Shown piece by piece: positions 31,660 to 43,069 of a stretch of DNA of 64,000 bases. The translations under genes were made by a program, and so were the position numbers. Position 1 is the stretch's first letter. Every line of letters begins with the position of its first letter. The stretch comes from Symsagittifera roscoffensis (Eukaryota; Xenacoelomorpha; Acoela; Convolutidae): the NCBI RefSeq assembly GCF_963678635.1, contig NC_087063.1, positions 82,879,574 to 82,943,573 of the forward strand, written 5' to 3'. Below the pieces are notes generated by a model. It was not told where the DNA came from, made no database searches, and saw nothing but the letters and a program-made list of their open reading frames with translations.

Positions 31660-33300
31660 TGGACAACTTTGATTTGAACGAGTACATGGACCTGGCAGAG
31701 ACGTACGTAGGAACGATGATAGATGCGATCTATCTTCGGCTGATGGATTGAGACTTCGCTCTGGAGGACCTAGAGGTAGTCATGTTGCTGACCGCCTTAA
31801 TAAACATCTTGGGGCATAATAACCGTGGGAACCGCCCCACGGAAGTCTTATTGATGGCAGCATATGGAGAAAGAGGAGTACTAGACCGCCCGAATATGAG
31901 GGTATTGCGGTGGAGAAACAGGGCTCTCTCAGGAAGTGACTTGGCGAACGAGCCTGGATTGGGAAGTTCCCGGACATACCAACCAGGTGAGATGCCTCTG
32001 CCAACCAAGACTAGGCCTGGTCTGAGAAGGATGCATCAGGAGATGAACAGCGAGGCTGAATTGTCTAGTTCACAGCTGAGAGCAGCTGTGCCACCAAAGA
32101 GGGCGAGAGTAGAGGAAGAGGTTCAGACGAAAGAAACCATGCAATATGTTAACGGAACGGTAGAAGAACTGGAGAAGACCAGAAGGGAACTGGACAAAAT
32201 GACCAAAACCAAGCTCAGTACAGAAGAAGATAGAGATGTGTGGAAGAGACTGTTTGAAGATTGCAACAGGAAACAGGGTGAAGAAATAGAGCGCTTGAGG
32301 CGAGAGTACAAAGAGCGATCGGAGCGGCTGGCGTTGATGACAGCCGTAGAAAGAGTGATACCTACAAGGAATATTCCTCGTGGGCAGTCCCCGATGAAAC
32401 TTTTGACGCCTCGCGAGTTTAGTCAAACGACGGAGACGCGAATCCCAGCTACAACTGGTCGAGTGACAATCCCGGACCCGAATGACACCCTAGGTGACCC
32501 AGTAGTGAGAAAATTGATATAAACAGCTGGACGATTGGTCGCTAATAGGAATGCGCCAGGTTCCGGGGTGACTGCACCCTATGGAGAAATCGATGACAAG
32601 GGCGGAGAAATGCCGATGAAGAAAGTGTCCCGAGTTATTGACGTGCAGAAGAACAACCAGTTTGAGTATAGCTTCAGAGGAGTTCCGGACACGGATTCGC
32701 GAGCCTGCTTCAATCGATCCACTTGGAGCCCAGCAGTCAACCTGCAGCAACCGCCACTTGGGACATCACATCTGATACTGGGTGACAGCTTGGTGAGAGT
32801 ACTCCAGAACTTGAGGACCTCCTGGATCACTACGGTGATGGCCTTCGGAGGTGCAACGATAGCCCATCTATTTCGGATGGTGGAGCTGATGACCCCAGGG
32901 AGGATCCTTAACATAATGATCCTAATAGGGACGAACAATGTATCAAGAGGCTCCGATGAGGAAGAGGCACAATGGAAGTCGATGATGGTGTACCGTGCCT
33001 ATTCACTACTCTCTGGCAGAAATTCAAGTGCACGGTACTGATTGTCTGCACCGTACCCATGAGCACGAAAACGTTGACAGTGACCGGAAGAAGACATAAT
33101 GAAGGAGTCATCAGGTGGAACATTATGATGAGGAACCTGGTGAGTCGGAATGCTGGACGGATGATCCTTAGGGACATTCAACTCGAGCTGAGAGCTATGG
33201 ATCAGGCCAGACTAACCACCGATGGGATCCACTTTGATACTATTGAAGGACAAGCCTGGTTGAACCAAGTTTTCCAGGGGCGACTGGATGAAATGGAAGT
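31660..33300 (+). pseudogene. Accessory ORF with coiled coil and GDSL/SGNH hydrolase domain, Element I
   Basis: ATG at 31660; a TGA at 31749-31751 and a TAA at 32520-32522 interrupt the same frame. After the N-terminal part shared with Element II, a strong coiled coil spans about 32150-32340. A GDSL/SGNH-type hydrolase domain follows: block I GDSL at 32781-32792 (nucleophile Ser), block II Gly at about 32847, block III GTNN at 32928-32939 (Gly and Asn of the oxyanion hole) and, after a one-base frameshift near 32985-33000, block V DGIH with Asp at 33221 and His at 33230. All four SGNH catalytic positions are present. Such enzymes cleave ester bonds in lipids or sugars. This domain is not standard in Ty3/gypsy elements; an esterase is known in ORF1 of some CR1-type LINEs. 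No signal peptide is visible. Confidence 0.75.
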
Positions 33301-34000
33301 CGAGCTCTTTGACACAGGACTCCTGAAGAAGGAGGAAACGACGAATGAGCCGGCAATTTCAACCTTTGTGCCCCCTAACTTTGTGCCAGGGCAAAGGACA
33401 GATGAACAAGATCGATTGGGGGAAGAGCCAATGAGAAGAACCGTCCATCCAAGAAGAAGTATAAGGCCTGTCAATCCGACAGCGAAGACGACCAGCACTT
33501 CGAGGTCAAAGACAAGATCAGAGACAACGGGTACCAGCCGAGAGGAGCGACAGCCAGACAGGAGCTCGTTGATGTGGTCGAGGCCCATACCTTATCCCTG
33601 GCACGTATACAAACAGGACCTAATGAATGTGAATCTACAGACAGTGAGATTTGCAGCAGATGCCATGAGGATGTTGAATGGAGCAAGATTGTCCGTCAAC
33701 GGACTGTATTCAATAACAGGCGTGGACTCGTTGATAGGAGCTGGCACAAACTTCAGCTCCACAAGCGCCCTGAGATTTGCCGACTTAGAGGGACTGCTCT
33801 CAAACAATACAATGGGTCCAGTTAATGCAAGACCATTGCAAGATGTGAAACTGAATCACGATGAGGGAAATCGAAAAGAAAGACCCGGAAGATTCCTGAC
33901 GACGAGGGCACAAATAGGACAACATGCAAAGATGTTCAGGCAGACAAAACCACCCCCAGGTCACGTAAAAGAAAGAGCGTACCCGGAACAAGTGAATTAA
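33301..34000 (+). pseudogene. Accessory region between SGNH and GxND domains, Element I
   Basis: Continues the frame of the SGNH C-terminus to TAA 33998-34000; the same frame is open beyond it. The region is rich in Arg, Ser, Thr and Pro at first (about 33400-33560). Then comes a conserved segment (RPIPYPWHVYKQDL to ITGVDSL, about 33580-33740) that recurs on the minus strand at 51784-51972. The residues MGPVNARPLQDV at about 33815-33845 recur in the 50092-50535 and 51650-51745 copies. Function unknown. Confidence 0.6.
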
Positions 34001-35710
34001 GAAGGTGATGTTCAGAGATACGGTGAATTGAAGGCGATTAAGAAAGGTGAGACTCTCTTTGCTGCGTATGACAAAGCAGAATTGAGGAAGGCAAAGATTA
34101 TGATAGTCGCGAGCTCAGACTTCGTAGATACATCCAAGTCTCTGTTTTGGCCTGATGTTATAATGTTGGCAGAGGTCGACCTGGATCTAATGCAGTCGGT
34201 GTCAATGGCAATAGGGGTACAACGACAAACAGAAATGAACCCAATCACAATCGTATTTGCTGGCATGAACGACCATCTCCACAGTAGGGGTTTCCTGAGC
34301 AGACTCAGAGAGCCTACAACAGCCAAAGACGCCGTATGGCCAGCTATAAAGAATATCCTCGAGTCAATGGGTGAAGTAGTGGACACCCTGAAAGAAGGTT
34401 CTTTCACCAAGATAACACCGAGAGCCGTGTTTGCACTGTCTCCGGGATATACACACCTCCCGGATGGACTGAAGTTTGTATACGCGATGGTGGCGTTGCT
34501 CTCGGAAGGGAAATGTGATGTAATCATATCTGTCCCAATTCGTGGAATAGAGATGGAGAACCTAAGACCACTTAGGGCGGAGTTACCTGCGGTGTGGTCT
34601 GACATCTCGAATGCGATGCGAGGATTTAAGAACCATTCACTACACTTGTTAGTGTTAGACGAAGTACTGGGGTTGGAACTGTCCAACTGCAGCCGACAAC
34701 TCATGCTGAATCCAGGAATTGACGAGGACCATCGAGTAATCGTAGCGATGTCAAATAAATTATGGTTTCGAGGGATGGATGTAAAGGAGGAAGGAGAGAG
34801 AAGAAAGAATTCCAAAGAGACGAGAGCTCATTTGGAAGCGATGGTTTTGAGAACGAAACCAGAGGCTAACTAGTGGCTGCACTTGACCCCTTGAGTAGCA
34901 GCTTTGGGCGCGGATGCTTTCAAGCGAGGCCCAGTGATGATCAGGAAAATCCATGCCTACCTAGTGAAAGAGGTAAACCTGGCCGAAAATGCTAAAGAGA
35001 AGTCGAGTTCGTATACAGAGTGTTCCAAGTTACCCTGGAAAATTTCTGGACACAGAAGGTGAAGGGATAAGAAGAATTTGACAGGACTGACAGCATGCTG
35101 GAAGGGTTAGGAGCCGGATTTACCCCTCACTTTCTCGATATCTGATAAAAGATTTCCTCCATGCAGTCGTAGAAATATCGATCGTTGAATTACTAGCCCT
35201 GTTCGTGATCTTTGGAGCAGAGAACTTCGTGAGAGGACCAGCGATACTGCTCACCGAAGGAGTGCAGATTCTGCGACTAGACGGACTTCTAACGTTGATC
35301 GCGATAACGCATGGAAATTCGGGAGGATTGATGAATTTGACAGGCTATCCGGAGCATATGAGGGAAAAAGTGAGAAAATTCGATGTGAAGCGATCCACGG
35401 ATTCCTGGAAAAAGATAAGAGATTTTCGACATACTCTCATCCAGTACCTCCTACGTAAAATCGCTTTGGAACAGGAGAGGATGAAACGATTCAGAGGGAG
35501 GACGACGTGCGAAGTCATGCTGGGGGGCATGCCCCTGCTGAATGACCTGAGCTTAGCTATGAGGACCGATCCTTTAGCATTGATCAGAGGAGCCAGCAGT
35601 CACGTTTGCGTTCCCTGACGTTAAGGTGGAGGCTTACAGGAGGTCGGTGTTGCACCTGAACCTCATATCAGCAGTGGACGGAGTACACTTAACTGGTTTG
35701 AACAACAAGC
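34001..35710 (+). pseudogene. Accessory region with second SGNH-like (GxND) domain, Element I
   Basis: The frame is open from 34001 to TAG 34871-34873 and, with several stops, further. It holds a Rossmann-like alternation of strands and helices with ITIVFAGMNDHLHSRG at about 34246-34290, a GxND block like block III of SGNH hydrolases. ALSPGYTHLPDGLKF and DVIISVPIRG strands follow. No GDSL-type nucleophile block is clear. Related copies lie at 37534-38142, 43801-44364, 49634-49879 (minus) and 50545-51357 (minus), several reading GWNDH or GSNDH. The conserved LWFR and LRTKP segments follow the domain. The part from 34874 to 35710 is broken by many stops; 35205-35618 is an open piece with the segment NFVRGPA, matched by NFVKGPA in the 50092-50535 copy. 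Confidence 0.6.
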
Positions 35711-35720
35711 GTTACGAGAA

Positions 35721-36500
35721 TTGATGAGTGAGGACTTGTTATTCGCGAAGATATCAGAGCCGGAGATGACCGTCATAAAATTTGATGATCACTTCCGAGA
35801 CAGGATGGGGGAAGTGGACATATGGCATATTGAAGTATTCCCTAAGCTCTGGAATCTAAGACCCTACGACAAAACAAACAGCGAAGTCACAAGAGTTCCT
35901 CAACTGATTGCAGCTTATCATAAGTTGAGAGAAGAAATGAAGGGCTGGGATGACTACAAGAAACTGCCGGAAAGGATCCCGGAGTTCCCTTTGATTAGAA
36001 GGATGTTGCTCGGAGCAGACTCCGTAGTACAAACCCCTAGGTTGAGAGCCTTTGAGACCAATGAAGCGAAGTTCTCTGAGACGATGGACCCGCGTTTTGT
36101 GGGCAGAAATGCCGCAGTGCTGCAGTATACGCAGTTTTCTTACACGGATGAAGCAGTGAGGAGACGAATGAGCAATACAGCGACTCCGAAGCCTGGGAGG
36201 TTTGACGAGGAATGGGCGAAACTGGATCTAGCGCCTATGATTATGAGAGGCAAGGCTGACTTACCAGAAGCCTCCCTAATCTTAACGAATGTAAAACCAG
36301 AGTTAACGGTGGGAGGAACACTACAGACTAGAACCATGCTAGCACCCTTCGGCTATGAAGAAGCCAAAGTAGTAAATGGAGAGGAGGAAGATAAGTCAGC
36401 TTGCAGACTAGTTGTACGGAAATTTCCTGATGGGGCAAGGGGTGAAGAGCAAGGGCCCTCAAGTTCAGGAAAGAATCCAAGACGAGACGATGGGCAGTGA
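35721..36500 (+). pseudogene. Accessory ORF C, first part, Element I
   Basis: Open frame of 259 codons from about 35721, internal start ATG at 35724, without recognisable domain. It is moderately charged and hydrophilic and ends in a Ser/Gly-rich tail. Upstream, in the same frame, the segment at 35640-35720 reappears on the minus strand near 43040-43110. It is probably the continuation of the long accessory protein. Function unknown. Confidence 0.55.
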
Positions 36501-36524
36501 GGAAGCCGTCGATCGGAAGAACCT

Positions 36525-37530
36525 ATGCAACAGGATCCCTATCAAGCCGAGAAAGAAGACGATAAGGCTTCGACAGGAGGGATGACCAGCCTGGACTTCA
36601 ATTTCCTCAGCGATTTTGAAAACGACGCGGACACGTTGGAAGCGACGACTGAGCCGGCAGACGAGGAACCTTCCACGCTGGAACCCCTGTCGGCCTTCAT
36701 GGGAACGAACCGGAACTTGCCGGAGAGCAGCTCTCCGAGCAATTCTAAAAACACGGAACATAAACTCTTGATGGAATCACCAAGGAGAAGAAGAAGAGAA
36801 GGCACTGCCAGAGTACCTTTCTTGGGAACGTTGCCCGAAGAAGAGTGGGAAGTACATCATAGAAACCATGAAAATAGGACGGGATGCAGAATGGACAGAG
36901 TGGCATTCATGGAAGATGTCTGGACAGTAGTTCAGAGCTACGGAACCCAGTCTGTTTTGAAAATAGGTCTCAACCGACGATTAATGCGGGAAGTTCTTAA
37001 CAAACTCGACGAGTGTGAACGGAGATTGAGCGAGTTGCTGATCGACTCGGCCACTGATGAAAATGGGGCAAACTCTCCTGTAAAGATGACGCCGCAAGAA
37101 GACAAGGGAGAAGTGGTATATCTGTCGAGAACGCGAAAAGGAACGATGCGATCAAAAATTGTGATTGACAAGATTAATGAAATGAAAATGAAAAGGGGCA
37201 GCAAGGTGACATTGATGAAATCGGGAAAGACAAAGGTGGATTCAGGAATCTCGATGAAAGCTGTCAACTCAGCTAAAAGAAAATGCGTCGAAGAAGCTAT
37301 GGACTTGGGACAGGGTGATGATCGATTGCCTGGCACAGACAGGATGTTGACTGACGTAGCGATGGTGCCACCCATTCTCATGGCAGGAAAAAAATCAGCC
37401 AGTACTAAAACCAAGAAGAGTGACCGCACTCTGACTGGAGCGACGTTAGAAATGGAGATACTCAGCCAACGTGGAGAGAGTACCCTTAAAGACTTCAAAC
37501 CGTCTCCCATGAATCACGGAAAGGGAAGCT
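36525..37530 (+). pseudogene. Accessory ORF C, second part, Element I
   Basis: Open frame with an acidic Glu/Thr-rich start, the conserved segment LGTLPEEEWE (about 36817-36850), a VMTV/WTVVQSYGTQS segment and a basic middle. The open frame officially ends at 37574, but only the part up to about 37530 is original. Beyond it the sequence switches to the middle of a GxND-domain copy. The last 370 bases (37155-37530) are repeated in inverted orientation at 43417-43790. Paralogous versions lie at 38899-40060 and 45128-46281. Function unknown. Confidence 0.6.
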
Positions 37531-37533
37531 CTC

Positions 37534-38142
37534 ATGGCCGAGATAGAGACATCAGTGCAGCGAAACTTCACTAAGAACGTGGTGAAGATCATTTTTGTGT
37601 TATCACCGGGATACGCCGCATTGCCAGAACCCTTGCAAATTGTGTACACATTGGTTAAAACTCTAGCAGAGGGACAATTCAGCGTAATCATACCCGCACC
37701 GAACAGAGTAGTTGACCCCAATAACTATTCCCCACTCCGTTTTGCCTTCTCTGTCGTCTGGGCGGACATTTCCAATGCCATCCAAGGATTTAAGGATTGC
37801 AGCACGACACGGTTGGTGCTGGACGAAGTCCTGGTGTTGAAGCTGTTCAACTTCGCCAGGTAACTGAAATTTAGGCCAGGAGTAGATAATGATCACTTGT
37901 TAGTACAACAGGTGGCAGACGACCTCTGGTTCAGACAAGTGGACTATGCTAGAATTGAGGAGGGAAGGACGGTCAGAAGATATCTGACATCATTGGCCTT
38001 GAGGACGAAGCCACACACCAGTTCATGGTTGTGTTTGTCGCCAAGAGTGTGTACCTTAGGAGAAGATGCGTTCGAGCATGCACCGGCAGTAATCAAGGCG
38101 ATACACGCTTATCTGAGAAATTTGTTCAACGAAAAAATTTAG
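37534..38142 (+). pseudogene. GxND-domain fragment, duplication copy 1
   Basis: Second half of the GxND accessory domain from the segment FTKNVVKIIFVLSPGYA onward, with a TAA at 37861-37863 and the same frame open afterwards to 38142. It keeps the segments DLWFRQVDYA and LRTKPHTSSW that recur in 50545-51357. It lacks the GxND block itself, because the chimeric junction lies just upstream. Confidence 0.7.
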
Positions 38143-38898
38143 CCGGAGGCATGATGTTACAGTTAATGCAAGACGTGAACAGGAGAGGTGATGTGGATCT
38201 CTGTTTGGCCGGAAGCATATGCACTGGTCAAGGAGATCCCCGATATCCACCGACAAGGAGGATGTTGTTTGGAGTCACGTCTCCCGCTTGACTTCACGGC
38301 CATGCACACGTTTGACTTCACGTTTCCTGATGCATGAAGCCGGAAGAAGATCCAGGCACCACCTTCCAGGAGGCCCGGGGTTTTCGCTGACGTGTGGAAT
38401 GATGTGTACACACCAGCCGATGATTGGTCACGATTGAAATGGCCAGGAGAAGTGAAAGTGATACTATTAGAAGTGGCAAAGGTGTGCAGGGGAGGTACGT
38501 ACATGACAGTCGACGAGCTGGCGCCATATGGCGACGAATCGGTGGAGCTCCTGGTGTCGACGAGGTGAATTGTCAAGCAGGGGATCTGACCGTACCGGCG
38601 CGGCCGAACTCGGGCATGGATATGCGACAAGGCCCTTCGGGACCTGGGCCGAGATCAGACACAAACCATGATGAGCAGATGGATCAGGTGACGATCATAT
38701 GGAGGGAAAGGGAGACAAGTCAAATGGATTGGACTTAGGAGCATTGGAGAGAGACTTGCTGGAATACTCTGTTCAGTGAAGACGCCGATGGAGATGTCGA
38801 TGGAAATCTATTGTTGATGACACCTTCGTCTTTCAGGTCCCCTACGAGGGAGGGGCCAGCCAGTTTGTCCCCATTAGATCCGATAGGCCTGGCAATGG
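38143..38898 (+). pseudogene. Decayed accessory sequence, duplication copy 1
   Basis: No single frame is open, but plus-strand frames carry pieces such as DVWNDVYTPADDW (about 38391-38430), followed by KWPGEVKVILLEVAKVC, that look like former coding sequence of the accessory protein. The overlapping minus-strand frames (38163-38630) are judged to be shadows. Confidence 0.4.
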
Positions 38899-40060
38899 AT
38901 TACCGGAGAAAGGACATACAGAAACTGCTCCATGAGTCACCATGGAGGAGAAGAATTGATGAGACTATGAGGGTATCCTTCCTGAGCACGTTGCCTGAAG
39001 AGGAGTGGGAGAGATACCAGAGTGATCTTGAACGAAAGGCAGGAGTGACCTGGAACCAGGTGACCTTCATGGAAACGACATGAGACGTGATAAGCAGGCA
39101 CAGGACGCAGTCCGTAATGAAAGTGGGGTTGAACCAACCCATCAAGCGCGAGGTTCAAGGGAAGATAATGAGCCCGTAGAGTCTGACATTCTGAACGAGT
39201 CAGTTTCGGAGGACAGTGCCGATGAAAATCAGATTGTGAGAAAACTACACGTCAGGCGAGCCAGGAAAGGGCTGAAGAGATTGAAAGGGAGAATAGGAAG
39301 CAAGTCCGTGAATCAGAAAGCGGTGAAATCGAAGGCTAATGCAATAGTGGCCTCGTTGGCAAAAGTAGCTCGTCCAAGTGAGAGTGGACAAGGAGGTGGT
39401 GCAGAGTTTGCCCGTGGAGAGAAAGAAAACCTGATACCCCCTATGCTAATAGCAGGTTTGACCTCAACCGCCACAAGAACGAAGAAAAGCGCGCTGACCT
39501 TGGCGGACACAAAGCTCGAAATGGAAGTAATCAGTCAGTGTGGAACTGGAGGACTCGATGATTACAAGCCCTCACGGACCAACGTGGCTCGGATGAAACT
39601 GGATGGACAAATCGGCGTAGTCGAGTACAGTCGGATCATAGTGCCCGACTCAGTCCATATGTGAGATCCAGCAGGGGGTTCTGTAGAGATGCTTAAGGCC
39701 AGGAATTCCGCGAGAGGGCACTTGATGGCCTGGGACGAGAAGCAAGCCAGGGAAGAATATTTGAAGGAGCTGACGGAGAACTCTAATTTGAGTCGGAAAT
39801 AATACAGCACGGTGATGTCCTCGGAGGCAAATTAAATTGGACTGGAGAAACTGTTAGAAACCTCTTAGAGGGTGGCCCTCCAAAGATGCTTCGACGAGAA
39901 GATGCTTGCACCTGCGACGGTGGCAGAATACCTGGCCTATCAGTGTGCAAGAACTGACTTGCAGGTACGACTGGCCTGGTGTTTAATGGGAATCGAGAAA
40001 GCGGAATATGAGGCCAACAACGACTCGATATCAAAGGAACAGGAACTGGAGTTCCTTTGA
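38899..40060 (+). pseudogene. Accessory ORF C paralogue, duplication copy 1
   Basis: Resembles 36770-37530 in order: a KLLHESPWRRR start, LSTLPEEEWERY, then a change of frame near 39080-39180 into 39080-39664. Its end (EMEVISQCGTGGLDDYKPS) and the following pieces (RNSARGHL, 39697-39720) match the minus-strand product at 43096-43788. A TGA at 39080-39082 interrupts it; copy 2 has TGG there. More stops follow at 39662, 39800 and 39868. Function unknown. Confidence 0.6.
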
Positions 40061-40075
40061 TTTCTTTGAATGACC

Positions 40076-40375
40076 CATGGGGAGTTCAAGGGAAGATAAT
40101 GAGCTCCATAGAGTCTGACGTTCTGAACGAGTCAGTTTCGGAGGACAGTGCCGATGAAAATCAGATTGTGAGAAAACTACCCGTCAGGCGAGCCAGGAAA
40201 GGGCTGAAGAGATTGAAAGGGAGAATAGGAAGCAAGTCCGTGAATCAGAAAGCGGTGAAATCGAAGGCTAATGCAATAGTGATAGTGGCCTTGTTGGCAA
40301 AAGTAGCTCGTCCAAGTGAGAGTGGACAAGGAGATGGTGCATCGTTGCCGGGGAGAGAAAGAAAACCTGATACCC
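40076..40375 (+). repeat. Internal duplication of accessory ORF C segment
   Basis: About 290 bases repeat 39150-39440 in direct orientation, with a 6-base insertion (GTGATA) in the GCAATAGTG stretch. The right edge is the inversion junction with pol at 40376. Confidence 0.85.
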
Positions 40376-43065
40376 TGGTATGAGGTAGCGATCTCTGTCA
40401 GGGTCTTGATAGACCTCCCTGTCCAGATCCCTTACTCGAGTCTCCACTATTAATGTGTGGATTGCTCGCTCTAACAGTTCCAATCCTGAGCTCGAGTTCC
40501 TGTCTGAGTAGGTGTCGATTTCTGAATTCCGGGAATTGTCATCAATTGAAGAGTCTGCTATGGAGCACGTTCCCTCCTCCGGATCAATGTTGTGCTTTCT
40601 AATCATCCATCTGAACCCCAGGACAAAATTTTATCCTCCAGGTCATGTTTCTCGTAAAGAATTTTTCTTCTACATCAGACACCCCGGACAAACTTTCTTG
40701 TCCCGGGTGCTGATCCTGAACTCGCCTGCTCTCCTCAACGTTCGTCTCCCTGGACAAATTTTCTTGCCCTAGGTTCTGTTCAACCTTTTCGCCCCTCTGA
40801 TCCTGATCCTCAAAGGTAACGGTTTTCTGTTGTGTCCCGTTCCGCTGTTCTTTCCGTTTGTATGAAGTACTTGTTAAAACATTTTGGGGTATCGAGGACA
40901 CTAGTTGCTGAACTAAAGTCATACAATCCCTTTCATTTTCTTTGTATTGTCGTCTTGACGGCATGATCTTCACCTTCTCGGTGACTGTCAGTGATGCCAT
41001 GGCTGCTGCCCACTCGGAGTCATCTCTGGTCACTTCTCTATCCAACAATCCACCCAGCATTCGCATCACTTGTGGTGTGACCTGCGCCGTTTTATCCAAT
41101 AATGAGAGGCTGTTTATGTTCATTCGAGAGAGTTCCTGCTGGACCATGTTTGAGCCTAGCAGCAGATCCAAGGGCACCGGGTCCTTCTTGGATAGAATCT
41201 TTATCTCGGCTGCTTTCTCTGCAGGTAACTCAGGATGTCCTGGAATTGGATGTCCAGACTTGTCTAGCCATCTCGTCAAGGTAAGCGCTTCATAAGTTTC
41301 TTTGTCCAGAAACGAGAACCCCTCCTTGATTTCTGCCTGATTGGCTTGCTTCTGTTCCAATCTTTCATAGAACTCGGTCTTCTTGCTGAGGCTGTCAGCG
41401 TTCTTGTGTTTATCACGCATCCTGTGCTCGATTATCATGTGGTAGCCATCTAATCTTACTATCCATCTACCAATATAACTCTGATTCATCGAGTATGTTT
41501 TCAACCAGGATATCGCTCTGTTGTCCACGCGTAACTTAAAGGGAGCGCTCCCAAGTATGCGCGGTACTTTTCCACGATTGTGACTACTACAACCATTTCT
41601 GCTTTCGGTGCACCATATTTCATCTCAGTGTCACTTAACATCTCGCTGCCATATGCAATGGGACGGAGAACTGTTCTTCTATTCCATTCCTGCTCCTGAT
41701 GCAGTATTCTTAAGATGGCTACTACTGATACGTCTGTGTCAAGAACATACATGCCCTTCTCTGTAGGCATGCTTAGCACTGGCGCTTCGCACAGCTCCCG
41801 CTTTATGTTCTCGAAGGCAGCTTGTGCTTCTTCGTTTCATTCGAACTTCTTTTCTTTGTTGCTCGTCAGCTTCTGCATGGGATACACCTTGTCTGCATAT
41901 CCTTTTATGAACTCACGGTAAAAATTGACAAACCCTAGGAAGCTCATGAGTTGTGTGTCCATTCTGGGAGACTTCCATGTCAACACAGCCTTTACTGCTT
42001 ACGGGTCCGGCCTCACGCCATGCCTGTCCACCATTCTTCCTAGATACTTGATTGAATCCCTGAGGATCTCACATTTCGATGGTTTGCATTTCAAGCCTGC
42101 TCTCTTCAGGCAGCCAAAGAACTCATCGAGCCGATCAATGTAGTTTTTAGGGTGGGTGTTGCTAGGACCACGTCATCCACGTAACACGTCACAAGGTTCC
42201 CGTACTTCTTCGTCACTCTGGTGAAAGCCTGAGCCATCATTCTTTGAAAAGTGGCTGTTGCGTTGCACAAGCCGAAGGGCATCCTCTTCTACTGGTACAA
42301 CCCCAATTCACATGCGAATCCGGTCTTTTCCCTGCCCTTCTTCCGCAGAGGGACCTGCCAGAAGGCAGAACCTAAGTCCAGTGTGGTGAAGAACTTGGCG
42401 TCACCAAGTTTCGAGAGGCTCTCGTCTCTTCGTGGTATCGGGTACGCATCTTTTTTTGTCACCAGGTTCAAATAAGGAAAGTTGCAACAGAAACTAAGCT
42501 GCCCCCTTCTTTTTTGCCATGACTACCCCGCAAGCCCAGGGCGATTTCGAGGTTTCTATCACGTCGTATCCGAAGCAACATTTCTATTTCCGCTCGGCAC
42601 GCTTCCGATTTATTGGCCGTCATTCGTCTTGCGCCTTCCCTGCGGGGAAGGGCGTCTTCCTCTAGTTCGATTTCGTGTTCGACGAAGTTACAACAACCGA
42701 TATCCGCCTTTTGTTTTGAAAATACATCCGCTTTCCAATTTAGAACCGCCCGCAATAATTCAAAATCTCCCTCGCATATTTTCCCCTTTGACTGCCCTTT
42801 ATCCGGCAAAACCGGTTTGTCAGATTCTAATTCATATGACGAGGGGCGTTCCAGAAAATTCGAGCAGCTCGACAAGCCGTCGTCCGTTTCGGATCTCATT
42901 GAAAACAGTTTACGAATCGATTTAAATTCATTAATTCTTTTTAAAACTATATCTTTATTGGCATGATAAGGGCAGTGTTTCACACTATATCTCTTAAAGT
43001 TTTGTGTCTATTCATAGTGGGTCCTCATCGGCAAAACGTAACCCAACCCGTAACTCCGTCCACTG
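40376..43065 (-). pseudogene. pol: Inverted pol fragment, duplication copy 1: RT, RNase H, linker
   Basis: Read leftward from 43065: protease-RT connector and RT start (42468-42983, ending after KKEGGSL), RT palm with TTLDLGSAFWQV (42289-42471), YVDD at 42172-42183 (minus), RNase H start (41501-41779), RNase H end and linker (40599-41528), and the linker to the residues RYLIPGYQ at 40376. It belongs to the Element I family but keeps the RT palm that Element I lost. Breaks: frameshift in the FCCDF region near 42470, TAG at the end of the 42289-42471 frame, TGA near 41838 in the connection, and the first RNase H segment reading LDTDVS. No integrase is included. Confidence 0.88.
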
Positions 43066-43069
43066 CTGA

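Larger units (their letters stand above)
5241..37530 (+). mobile_element. Element I: degenerate Ty3/gypsy-type retrotransposon, split by Element II
   Basis: Gag, protease, RT start, RNase H and linker lie at 6607-12637. The linker continues in the same frame at 29366, followed by the integrase ends, a macro-like segment and the accessory ORFs up to 37530. Removing the 16.7-kb Element II leaves about 15.6 kb of internal sequence, unusually long for this superfamily. Catalytic cores of both RT and integrase are deleted and stops and frameshifts are numerous, so it cannot move on its own. The 5' LTR ends near 5241. The 3' LTR is not seen; the element is cut off by a chimeric junction near 37530-37570. 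Confidence 0.85.

Noticed and set aside
38163-38630. 155-codon minus-strand ORF, and its counterpart at 44385-44966
   Set aside because: Overlaps plus-strand pieces with accessory-protein character; Ser/His/Thr-rich antisense look and no known domain.
40942-41295. 117-codon plus-strand ORF, and the copy at 47164-47517
   Set aside because: Antisense of the pol linker and RNase H region, which is clearly coding on the minus strand.
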